Assembly (NCBI GenBank): GCA_030599445.1
Contig: JAUVOA010000009.1
Span: 1-15,321, forward strand
Reading direction: 5' to 3'
Source of the DNA: Atribacterota bacterium
Lineage (GTDB): Bacteria; Atribacterota; Phoenicimicrobiia; Phoenicimicrobiales; Phoenicimicrobiaceae
Length of the DNA stretch: 15,321 nt
Below are positions 6,813 through 13,600 of the stretch, one piece after another. The translations under genes were made by a program, and so were the position numbers. The notes under the pieces were generated by a model. It worked only from the letters and a program-made list of their open reading frames with translations, did no database searches and was not told the DNA's origin. Positions within the stretch are counted from its first letter, which is position 1. The number at the start of each line of letters is the position of its first letter.

Positions 6813-7831
6813 CACTTGGTCACCTCCTTAGAGGGAGCTGCGAGAATTTTTGTGTCACCTAATGGTAAAAGATTTATTAAGGATTGATTTTCCTCTAAAT
6901 CAACTATTACTTTATTCATATTCGGTAAAATTTCTTCCATAGTTTCCAGATAAAGGCGAGCTTCAGTTATATATTCACCTTTTTTATATTCAGTTAAAAT
7001 ATTATTGAATTTTGCAACATCACCCTCCGCTTTTTTTATTCTCTCAATCTTATAGCCTTCAGCTTCTTTGGTCATTTTTACCGCTTCTCCCCGGGCTTTA
7101 GGAATTAAATCATTTCTATATCCTTGTGCTTGATTTATATATCTGCTCTTATCTTCTTTGGCACTGGCTACGTCTTTGAAGGCATCTTGTACTTCCTTGG
7201 GAGGATTAACATCTTGTAATTGAACTGCCACTATTAAGATTCCTGCTTTATAGGAATCTAAAAGTTTTTGAAGTAATTTCTTTGTTTCCTCCTGAATTTC
7301 ATATTTTCCTACAGTGAGGGCTTCATCTATTTTTCTCTCTCCAATTACTTGTCTCAAAGTAGCTTCAGCGGCACTTCTGACAGTCTGTTCAGGTAAAATA
7401 ATATTAAAAAGATAGTTAACCGGATCTTTTATTTTGTATTGCACAATTGCTTCTGCACTGACAATATTCTCATCTCCCGTTAACATCAGCGCTTCTACCG
7501 GAATTTCTCGGTAGCGAGCAGGTGGCCCAAAGGTAATAGTACGAAATCCTATTTCCACTCTTTTTACCTGAGTAACAGCTGGAGTAAGCACTGTTTCAAT
7601 GGGGAAAGGTAGATGATAATTGAGTCCCGGACTTTCTATGCGTATAAATTTCCCAAATCTTCTAACTACTCCTTGTTCATCAGGGGCAACTACGAAAATT
7701 CCACTGGCAAGATAGAGAGCGATTACTAATACTAAAACAACACCGACTATTTTCTTAGAAAATTTTAATTTTGGTATTTTGTCAACAAGATTAATAATCT
7801 TCTCTTTATCTTCATCATAATAATCTGGCAT
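6812..7831 (-). CDS. hflK: HflK, SPFH/band-7 membrane protein
   Basis: The 339-residue partner of HflC. It has a charged cytoplasmic N-terminus (MPDYYDEDKEK), one membrane helix at about 27-48 (IVGVVLVLVIALYLASGIFV) and the band-7 entry VAPDEQGVVRRFGK followed by SPGLNYHLPFPIE, typical of HflK. It ends with a helical region rich in Glu, Ala and Lys (about 220-300). The Gly-rich N-terminal segment of proteobacterial HflK is absent, which is common outside Proteobacteria. The start ATG 7831 has a strong site AGGAGG at 7840-7845 (minus strand), 8 nt away. It is first in the hflK-hflC transcript, and its TGA overlaps the hflC start. ftsH is not in this window. Confidence 0.93.
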   Translation of the reverse strand: MPDYYDEDKEKIINLVDKIPKLKFSKKIVGVVLVLVIALYLASGIFVVAPDEQGVVRRFGKFIRIESPGLNYHLPFPIETVLTPAVTQVKRVEIGFRTITFGPPARYREIPVEALMLTGDENIVSAEAIVQYKIKDPVNYLFNIILPEQTVRSAAEATLRQVIGERKIDEALTVGKYEIQEETKKLLQKLLDSYKAGILIVAVQLQDVNPPKEVQDAFKDVASAKEDKSRYINQAQGYRNDLIPKARGEAVKMTKEAEGYKIERIKKAEGDVAKFNNILTEYKKGEYITEARLYLETMEEILPNMNKVIVDLEENQSLINLLPLGDTKILAAPSKEVTK

Positions 7832-7866
7832 GATAATTTCCTCCTTTGATTAATATTTGTATTAAA

Positions 7867-7895
7867 ACTATATCATTAATTCAAACTATTCTCAA
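7867..7895 (-). promoter_or_regulatory. Predicted promoter of hflK-hflC
   Basis: On the minus strand, TTGAGA (7890-7895) and TATAGT (7867-7872) are separated by exactly 17 nt. Transcription would begin near 7860, giving a leader of about 28 nt with the Shine-Dalgarno at 7840-7845. The heptamer array starts only 9 nt beyond the -35 box. Confidence 0.55.
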
Positions 7896-7903
7896 ATAAT
7901 TAT

Positions 7904-8010
7904 TCGTATCTCGTATCTCGTGAATCGTATCTCGCAATATAGCGTACAGAATTTAGCGTAGAGCGGGCAGAATAACCTGTATCGAGTGTATCGAGTATCG
8001 AGTATATAGT
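7904..8010. repeat. Long heptamer array switching from GTATCTC to AGCGT to ATCGAGT types
   Basis: Positions 7904-7987 can be cut into 12 consecutive 7-nt units. The first five are of TCGTATC type (7904-7938), then come looser units carrying TAGCGT and CAGAAT, then ATCGAGT at 7981-7987. After a 2-nt slip, ATCGAGT occurs twice more and then ATATAGT (7990-8010). The phase is held while the consensus changes, so these are not simply unrelated repeats placed side by side. This begins the 640-nt gap between hflK and the aldolase gene (7832-8471), in which I see no gene. Confidence 0.8.
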
Positions 8011-8022
8011 GAAAAAAATATA

Positions 8023-8057
8023 AGTCAGAAGTCAGGAGTCAGAATCCAGGAGACAGA
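8023..8057. repeat. Heptamer array, AGTCAGA type (5 units)
   Basis: Five contiguous units: AGTCAGA twice exactly, AGTCAGG, ATCCAGG and AGACAGA. A sister array with AGCCAGA and the same ATCCAGG unit lies at 14474-14501. At both places it follows an ATAC-type array ending in TATAGTGAA or similar and an A-rich tract, so the order of modules is repeated as well as the units. Confidence 0.8.
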
Positions 8058-8079
8058 ATAATTTCGTATCGTATATTTG

Positions 8080-8207
8080 ATAAACTGGACAACTGGTAAA
8101 CCGGGTAACCGGATAACGGATGAATTGGTCTTAGTTTTAATCGGTAGATAGGATGATTTGTGAATCGGAGAATTGGTAAATCAGCAAATTGGTGAATTAG
8201 TGAATGT
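8080..8207. repeat. Octamer-register degenerate tandem repeat, 16 units
   Basis: Unlike its neighbours, this 128-bp stretch runs in 8-nt steps. Units around GTAAACCG/GGTAACCG (8080-8127) and around GTGAATTG/GAGAATTG (8152-8207) share a G-x-x-AA-x-x-G pattern. The 24 nt between them is exactly three units, weakly conserved, so one register spans the whole. No open frame, hairpin or protein similarity explains it. From 8208 to 8304 there is only AT-rich, T-rich sequence with nothing recognisable. Confidence 0.75.
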
Positions 8208-8304
8208 TAGTGTAAAATTTAGTGGGGTAGTTAGATAAAGAAAAGAGTATTTATTGTTTTTGTTTTTATATCTTCTTTTTTCTCTAGTATTTTTCCTTTT
8301 TTTC

Positions 8305-8339
8305 ACGCAATACGCAATATGCAATACGTGATACGAATA
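8305..8339. repeat. Heptamer array, ACGCAAT type (5 units)
   Basis: Five contiguous units: ACGCAAT twice exactly, then ATGCAAT, ACGTGAT and ACGAATA. It follows a T-rich tract (8270-8304). This is the last array before the aldolase promoter region. Confidence 0.75.
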
Positions 8340-8422
8340 ATACCCTTGAAAAGAAAAATTAAAAAAGCTATAATAATTAAAATTTAAAAATTATCAAGTA
8401 AAATAAGAAACAAGACAATATC

Positions 8423-8447
8423 TATAATTAGTTAACTATCGATAGTT
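8423..8447 (+). promoter_or_regulatory. -10 box and 14-bp palindrome ahead of the aldolase gene
   Basis: TATAAT at 8423-8428 is a good -10, but no convincing -35 lies 16-18 nt upstream. Six nt downstream begins the perfect palindrome AACTATCGATAGTT (8434-8447), which would cover the transcription start and the 5' end of the mRNA, 10 nt before the Shine-Dalgarno. That position suits a repressor operator for the fba-pfp pair, and also a small 5' hairpin. A promoter lacking a -35 box commonly depends on an activator. Confidence 0.5.
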
Positions 8448-8471
8448 CAAAAAATGAAGGAGGAAAGGACG

Positions 8472-9338
8472 ATGGCTTTTGTAACTACTAAAGAGATGTT
8501 AAAAGAAGCTCAAAAGGGAAGATATGGCATTGGTGCATTTAATGCCAATAATATGGAGATTATTCAGGCCATAGTAGAAACTGCCGAAGAAGAAAAAGCA
8601 CCGGTGATCTTACAAGCTTCTCAGGGAGCTATAAAATACGCGGGATTAGATAGTATTGTAGCTATGGTTAAAGTTATGGCTGATAAGGTAAATATACCCG
8701 TTGCTTTACATTTAGATCATGGAACAGATTATTATCAAAATATAAAGTGTTTAAGAGCAGGGTTTACCTCTCTAATGTATGATGGGTCGAAATTACTGTT
8801 CGATGAAAATGTAGGGATGACTAAAAAAGTAGTGGAAATGGCTCACGCCTGTGATATTCCGGTAGAAGCAGAATTAGGACAGATAGGTAAGATGGGCGAT
8901 AGTGATGAACCAGGAGTTGCTTTAGAGAAAGTAAAAGAGAGCATGGCTGTTCCAGAGGAAGCTGCGAAATTTGTAGAGCTGACAGAAATTGATTTTCTTG
9001 CTGCTGCCGTGGGAACGATTCATGGATGTCGTACTCCTTTTGCAAAATTAGACATTCCCCGAATTGAAAAAATTAGGGAATTGACTGGTGTTCCCTTGGT
9101 TTTGCACGGTGCCTCCGGGGTGAATGATAATGAGGTCAGAAAAGGTATTGCAGCAGGAATATGCAAGATAAATATAGATACCCGCATAAGAATGATTTTT
9201 ACAAAAAAGATGAAAGAGATGCTTGAAGAAAATCCAAACCAGATAGACCCTCGCAAAATATTAGGACCAGCAAAAGATGCATCTAAAGAAATTATTCGAG
9301 ATAGAATGAGAGTCTTTGGTTGTAGCGGAAAGGCGTGA
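8472..9338 (+). CDS. fba: Class II fructose-1,6-bisphosphate aldolase
   Basis: A zinc-dependent aldolase that interconverts fructose 1,6-bisphosphate with glyceraldehyde 3-phosphate and dihydroxyacetone phosphate in the cytoplasm. It has 288 residues, the normal size of the GatY/KbaY/Fba class IIb type. Visible signatures are GIGAFNANN (19-27), HLDHG with the likely catalytic Asp82 and zinc His83, Glu134 in EAELGQIG, and zinc ligands His184 (GTIHG) and His212 (LHGASGV). The phosphate loop INID follows near 235. ATG 8472 is chosen because AAGGAGG (8457-8463) lies 8 nt upstream. The in-frame ATG 8454 would place that site inside the gene. It is followed immediately by a phosphofructokinase, so the two consecutive steps share a transcript. 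Tagatose-bisphosphate aldolase activity cannot be excluded from sequence, but the neighbour favours glycolysis or gluconeogenesis. Confidence 0.94.
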   Translation: MAFVTTKEMLKEAQKGRYGIGAFNANNMEIIQAIVETAEEEKAPVILQASQGAIKYAGLDSIVAMVKVMADKVNIPVALHLDHGTDYYQNIKCLRAGFTSLMYDGSKLLFDENVGMTKKVVEMAHACDIPVEAELGQIGKMGDSDEPGVALEKVKESMAVPEEAAKFVELTEIDFLAAAVGTIHGCRTPFAKLDIPRIEKIRELTGVPLVLHGASGVNDNEVRKGIAAGICKINIDTRIRMIFTKKMKEMLEENPNQIDPRKILGPAKDASKEIIRDRMRVFGCSGKA

Positions 9339-9343
9339 TGAAT

Positions 9344-10375
9344 ATGATGAAAAGGATAGGTGTTTTAACTGGGGGAGGAGATTGTTCCGGATTAAATCCG
9401 ACTATTAGAGGGGCAGTTTACCGAGCACAGGATTATAATTATGAAGTCTATGGTATTCAAGAAGGATGGAAGGGATTGGTAAAGGGAAATATAAGCCCTC
9501 TATCTTTAAGTGAGGTAAAAGAAATAGTGGATAGGGGAGGTACTATTTTAGGGACTTCGAGATTAAATCCTTATAAAATAGATAATGGTATTAAACAGGT
9601 TCTTAATTCAATAAAAAAGTTCAAATTAGATGCAATAATAGCTATTGGCGGAGAAGATACTTTAGGTGTAGCTAATAAATTATTTAAAGAAGAAAAAGTT
9701 CAACTGGTTGGTGCTCCCAAGACTATGGATGATGATCTTAGTGGAACTGACTATACCTTTGGGTTCGATAGTTCAGTCACCTGGGCAATTGAGGCAATGC
9801 GAAGCCTTCAAGATAGTGGACGCTCTCATCGTAGAATAATGGTTTTAGAGGTAATGGGAAGACATGCCGGTTGGGTAGCTTTATTTACCGGTATGGCTTC
9901 TGGTGCAGATTGGACCCTTATTCCTGAAGAAAAAGCAGATATAAAGAAAATGTGTCAGCATTTAAAGGAAGTCTATAAAAAGAACAAGTATGCTTCTGTT
10001 GTAATATCAGAAGGAGTAACACTTCTTGGCATAGATGTCGAGAAGGAAAGCTTAGACCAATTTGGGCATATGATATTACGCAATAGAGGAGTGGGAAATC
10101 TCCTGGCTGATTTAATTAAAAAGAATACTGGCATTGAAACCCGCCATGCAGTAATAGGTCATATTCAAAGAGGGGGCTCTCCTACACTTTTCGACCGTAT
10201 TTTAGGTCTTAGGTGTGGGGTAACTACGGTAGATCTGATTGCTCAAGGAAAGTTTGGCTATATGGCTGCCCTTAAAGGTAGTGAAGTAATAGGAGTGCCT
10301 TTAGAAAAAGCCATAAGTAAACTTAAAGTGGTAGATAAAAAATGGTGGAAGTTGGCGCAGGTATTTTTTAAATAA
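9344..10375 (+). CDS. pfp: 6-phosphofructokinase, predicted pyrophosphate-dependent
   Basis: A PfkA-fold enzyme of 343 residues. GGGDCSGLN (10-18) is the phosphate-donor loop, GGEDT spans 102-106, PKTMDDD spans 125-131 with catalytic Asp129, and MGRHAGW (171-177) and GHIQRGG (272-278) bind fructose 6-phosphate. The two positions that set donor specificity, equivalent to Gly104 and Gly124 of the E. coli ATP enzyme, are Asp105 and Lys126. That combination is the established signature of pyrophosphate-dependent enzymes, so the reaction should be reversible. The residue after catalytic Asp129 is Asp in place of the usual Asn. ATG 9344 is preferred (10 nt after GGAAAGG, 9327-9333). ATG 9338, which overlaps the aldolase TGA, and GTG 9335 are alternatives, and all give the same domain. 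It forms a tightly coupled pair with the aldolase gene. Confidence 0.92.
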   Translation: MMKRIGVLTGGGDCSGLNPTIRGAVYRAQDYNYEVYGIQEGWKGLVKGNISPLSLSEVKEIVDRGGTILGTSRLNPYKIDNGIKQVLNSIKKFKLDAIIAIGGEDTLGVANKLFKEEKVQLVGAPKTMDDDLSGTDYTFGFDSSVTWAIEAMRSLQDSGRSHRRIMVLEVMGRHAGWVALFTGMASGADWTLIPEEKADIKKMCQHLKEVYKKNKYASVVISEGVTLLGIDVEKESLDQFGHMILRNRGVGNLLADLIKKNTGIETRHAVIGHIQRGGSPTLFDRILGLRCGVTTVDLIAQGKFGYMAALKGSEVIGVPLEKAISKLKVVDKKWWKLAQVFFK

Positions 10376-10382
10376 AAAACTG

Positions 10383-10411
10383 TATCGAGTATCGAGTATA
10401 TAGTATCGAGT
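10383..10411. repeat. Heptamer array, TATCGAG type (4 units)
   Basis: TATCGAG, TATCGAG, TATATAG and TATCGAG are contiguous at 10383-10410, starting 7 nt after the pfp stop. It is the left arm of the inverted pair, and the same unit type occurs at 7981-8010. The run of exact units makes it one of the least degenerate arrays here. Confidence 0.8.
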
Positions 10412-10434
10412 AAAGAGAAAAAAGAAAGAAAAGA

Positions 10435-10512
10435 ATGACTGAAAAAATAAAAAACTTTCAAGATTTGAGAATCTGGCAAAAAGGAATAGAAGTCGTTAAA
10501 GATGTTTATTAA
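10435..10512 (+). pseudogene. Truncated four-helix-bundle (23S rRNA intervening-sequence, S23-type) protein remnant
   Basis: A 25-codon frame from ATG 10435 to TAA 10510-10512 reads MTEKIKNFQDLRIWQKGIEV and then VKDVY. FxDLxxWQKGxExVxxVY is the hallmark N-terminus of the four-helix-bundle proteins first seen in 23S rRNA intervening sequences (TIGR02436) and related to the Avd accessory protein of diversity-generating retroelements. Full proteins have about 115-125 residues, so roughly 80 percent is missing. The following 30 nt do not continue the family in any frame I could read. It lies between the inverted heptamer arrays. It has no good ribosome site and is almost certainly not a functional gene. 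Confidence 0.75.
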
Positions 10513-10538
10513 TTATTTGCTCAATCTTGTTTTATCAG

Positions 10539-10567
10539 TTGGACAGTTTCTTTCTTAACTATATACT
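10539..10567 (+). promoter_or_regulatory. Predicted dnaE promoter inside the right-hand repeat
   Basis: TTGGAC (10539-10544) and TATACT (10562-10567) are 17 nt apart. The spacer is the pyrimidine tract TTTCTTTCTTAAC that borders heptamer arrays elsewhere, and the -10 box lies in the first heptamer units. The start would fall near 10574, about 96 nt before the dnaE ATG, so almost the whole leader would be heptamer repeat. The prediction rests on box match and spacing only. Confidence 0.45.
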
Positions 10568-10649
10568 ACATACTCGATACTCGATACTGTATTACTATAC
10601 GCTAAACGCTGTACGCTCTACGCTCTACTGTTACGAGATACGATTACAG
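10560..10649. repeat. Heptamer array, ATACTCG type then ATACGCT type, ending at the dnaE ribosome site
   Basis: Units ending in TAC or AAC follow one another across 90 bp. TATATAC, TACATAC and TCGATAC (twice) fill 10560-10587. GCTAAAC, GCTGTAC and GCTCTAC (twice) fill 10601-10628. Looser GAGATAC/GATTAC units run to 10648. The first part is the right arm of the inverted pair; the second matches the array at 5934-5961. It stops exactly where the Shine-Dalgarno AGGAAGGGG (10648-10656) begins. Confidence 0.8.
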
Positions 10650-10669
10650 GAAGGGGTTACGCTTCAATT

Positions 10670-13600
10670 ATGTGGCACGCAAACTTTGTTCACCTACATG
10701 TACATACCGAATACAGTCTATTGGATGGAGCCTGTCGAATATCAGAATTAGTCGCTCAAGCAAAAAAGCATAAAATGCCTGCCTTAGCTATTACCGATCA
10801 CGGGGTTATGTATGGAGCCATACAATTCTACAAAGAAGCTATTCGACAGGGAGTAAAACCTATAATTGGTTGCGAAATGTATGTTGCCCACCAAAGTAGG
10901 CTTGATAAATCCTCCCAAAGAAAAGAAACCCCTCATCATTTAATACTGCTGGTTAAAAACAATGAAGGCTATAAGAATTTAATAAAGTTAGTTACTTCAT
11001 CTTATCTAGAAGGTTTTTATTACAAACCGAGAATTGATAAAGAAATATTAAGAGAACATAGCAATGGATTAATTGCTCTTTCAGCCTGCTTGAAAGGAGA
11101 AATCTCTCAGTGTATTTTACAGAAAAATATTAAGAAAGCGAAAGAAGTGGCACTTGATTTTTTAGATATTTTTGGAGAAGACAATTTTTATTTAGAATTA
11201 CAAAAAAACGGTATTCCCGAACAGGAAATTGTAAATGAAAATCTTATTGAGATAAGCCAGGAACTCTCTATCCCTGTAGTAGCGAGCAATGATATCCATT
11301 ATATAAAAAAGGGAGATGCTCGAGCCCACGAAATTTTACTTTGTATCCAAACAGCCACTAATTTAAGTGACCCTAAACGTTTAAAATTTGCTACTGACGC
11401 ATTTTATTTTAATTCTCCAGAGGAAATGAGTAAAAATTTCTCAAAAGTTCCTCAAGCCCTCGAAAATACTCTTCGTATTGCCGAAAAATGTAATTTAGAA
11501 ATTGATTTTAGGCAAGCTCAATTGCCAGAATTTAAAATTCCTCCTGAACATAATATTAACACTTATTTAAAAGAGCTTTGCTATAAAGGGCTTAATGAGA
11601 GATATTCTGAGGTTACAAAACAATTAGAGGAGAGGTTGGAGTACGAACTTTCAGTTATTAAAAAGATGGAATTTGAACCTTATTTTTTAATTGTGTGGGA
11701 TTTTGTAAGATACGCCAAAGAAAAGGGAATTATGGTGGGACCTGGGCGAGGTTCTGCAGCAGGGAGCTTAGTTGCTTATTGTCTAAACATTACCAATATT
11801 GACCCCATAACATACGGATTGCTGTTTGAAAGATTTTTAAATCCTGAAAGAATCAGTATGCCAGACTTTGATATTGATTTTTGTTATGAACGAAGAGAAG
11901 AAGTAATTGAATATGTTTCTAAAAAATATGGTAATGATAAAGTAGCTCAGATTATTACTTTTGGTACTATGGCAGCCAGAGCTGCTGTTAGAGATGTAGG
12001 AAGAGCATTAGGGATTCCCTATGCTCGAGTGGATACTATCGCTAAAATGATCCCCTGGGAACCCAATATCACCATCGAAAAGGCTTTAAAGATGGAAAGC
12101 CGACTCAAAGAATTAATGAAAAACGATGAGGATATAAAAAAATTAATTGAGACTGCTTCCTCTTTAGAAGGTTTAGCACGACATGCTTCTACTCATGCTG
12201 CGGGTATAGTTCTTTCTCGAAAGCCACTGACTGATTATATTCCTATACAAAAGACAGCAGAAGGAGAAATATGCACCCAATATGCTATGGCTGAATTAGA
12301 AGAACTGGGATTATTAAAGATGGATTTTTTAGGACTTCGCACTCTGACTGTTATAAGCAATGCCTTAAAAATAATAAAACATACTCGAGGAGAAGAGGTG
12401 GATATAAACAAGATTCCTTTGGATGATAAAAAAATATACAAGATGTTGTCTAAAGGAAACTGTGCTGGTATTTTCCAATTAGAGAGCGAGGGGATGAGAG
12501 ATTTAGTTAAAAGATTAAAGCCTGAAAATATAGAAGATATTACTGCCTTGCTGGCATTGTATAGACCGGGACCTTTGGGGAGCGGTATGATCGAGGATTT
12601 CATTAATAGAAAGAAGGGAATTATAGAAATAAAATATGCACATCCTCGATTAGAATCTATACTAAAGGAAACTTATGGAGTAATCGTTTATCAGGAACAG
12701 GTTATGAAAATTGCCAGTGAATTGGCCGGGTTTACTTTGGGGCAAGCAGATATCCTACGAAAAGCCATGGGGAAAAAACAGAAAGGAGTGATGGAAAAAC
12801 AAAGGGAACTTTTTATAAAGGGAGCTCAAAAAAATAATATTAAAAAAAATACAGCTGCTGAAACATTTGATTTAATTGCCTATTTTGCCGGATATGGTTT
12901 TAATAAATCTCACAGCGTTTCTTACGCGTTTATTTCCTACCAGACTGCCTACTTAAAAACTCATTATACAATAGAGTATATGGCTTCTTTACTTACCAGT
13001 ATTATGGGAAACAACGATAAGGTAGCTTTATATATAAAAGAATGCCGGAATATGAATATTGAAATACTGCCTCCCGATATAAATCAGAGTTTAATAAATT
13101 TTACAGTAGTAGAGGGGAAGGCTATTCGCTTTGGATTAGCTGCTGTGAAAAATGTTGGTGAAAAGGCTATAAAAACTATTATTGGAGAACGTAAAAGAAA
13201 TTCTAATTTTACTTCTTTGCTCGATTTTTGCCAGAGAGTGGATTTAAGAATAGTAAATAAGAGAGTAATTGAAAGTTTAATAAAATGTGGTGCCTTTGAT
13301 TCTATTGGTGCAAAAAGATCCCAATTATTGGCAGTTTTAGATGTATCATTAAAAAGCGGGCAAGAATTTCAAAAATCTAAGAGAAATGGGCAGACTTCAA
13401 TCTTTGATCTTTTTAAAAAAAGCAATTTAGATGAAGATAGTGGTAGTTATCAGGATAAATTACCAGATATATCAGAATTTTCTAAAAATGAACTTTTAGC
13501 TATGGAAAAAGAAATGTTAGGACTATATATTTCCCATCATCCGTTGAATGATTATAAGGAAAGACTAAAGAAAATTGTAACTTCTACCTCAATTGAATTA

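Larger units (their letters stand above)
10379..10590. mobile_element. Putative small element: inverted heptamer arrays around a four-helix-bundle gene remnant
   Basis: The left end (10379-10411) and the inverse complement of the right end (10558-10590) match at about 29 of 33 positions. Both are built of TATCGAG/TATATAG heptamers bounded by AC(T/A)GTATCGAG. Between them lie the remnant of a 23S-intervening-sequence-type gene and about 35 nt of AT-rich DNA. Purine-rich (left) and pyrimidine-rich (right) tracts with AAGAAAGAAA lie inside each end. No flanking target duplication or transposase is visible. A non-autonomous or decayed element is therefore an inference from symmetry and gene content. 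Confidence 0.4.

Noticed and set aside
8208..8304. Hidden gene or RNA in the T-rich stretch before the aldolase
   Set aside because: No open frame, stable hairpin or family motif could be found; only AT-rich sequence.
7904..8339. CRISPR-like array
   Set aside because: Units are 7-8 nt, contiguous and degenerate, with no spacers of constant length and no cas genes.
8454..8471. Upstream in-frame ATG giving a longer aldolase
   Set aside because: It has no ribosome site and would place the strong AAGGAGG inside the coding region; family members begin at the equivalent of 8472.
10376..10669. Insertion sequence
   Set aside because: No transposase and no target duplication; the inverted ends are internally repetitive, so only a small non-autonomous element is suggested.
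10527..10751. 74-codon open frame across the repeat array into dnaE
   Set aside because: It is built of translated heptamers (Tyr/Leu/His-rich) and runs into dnaE in another frame.
12235..12603. 122-codon open frame antisense to dnaE
   Set aside because: It lies wholly opposite conserved dnaE codons, has no ribosome site and no recognisable protein features.
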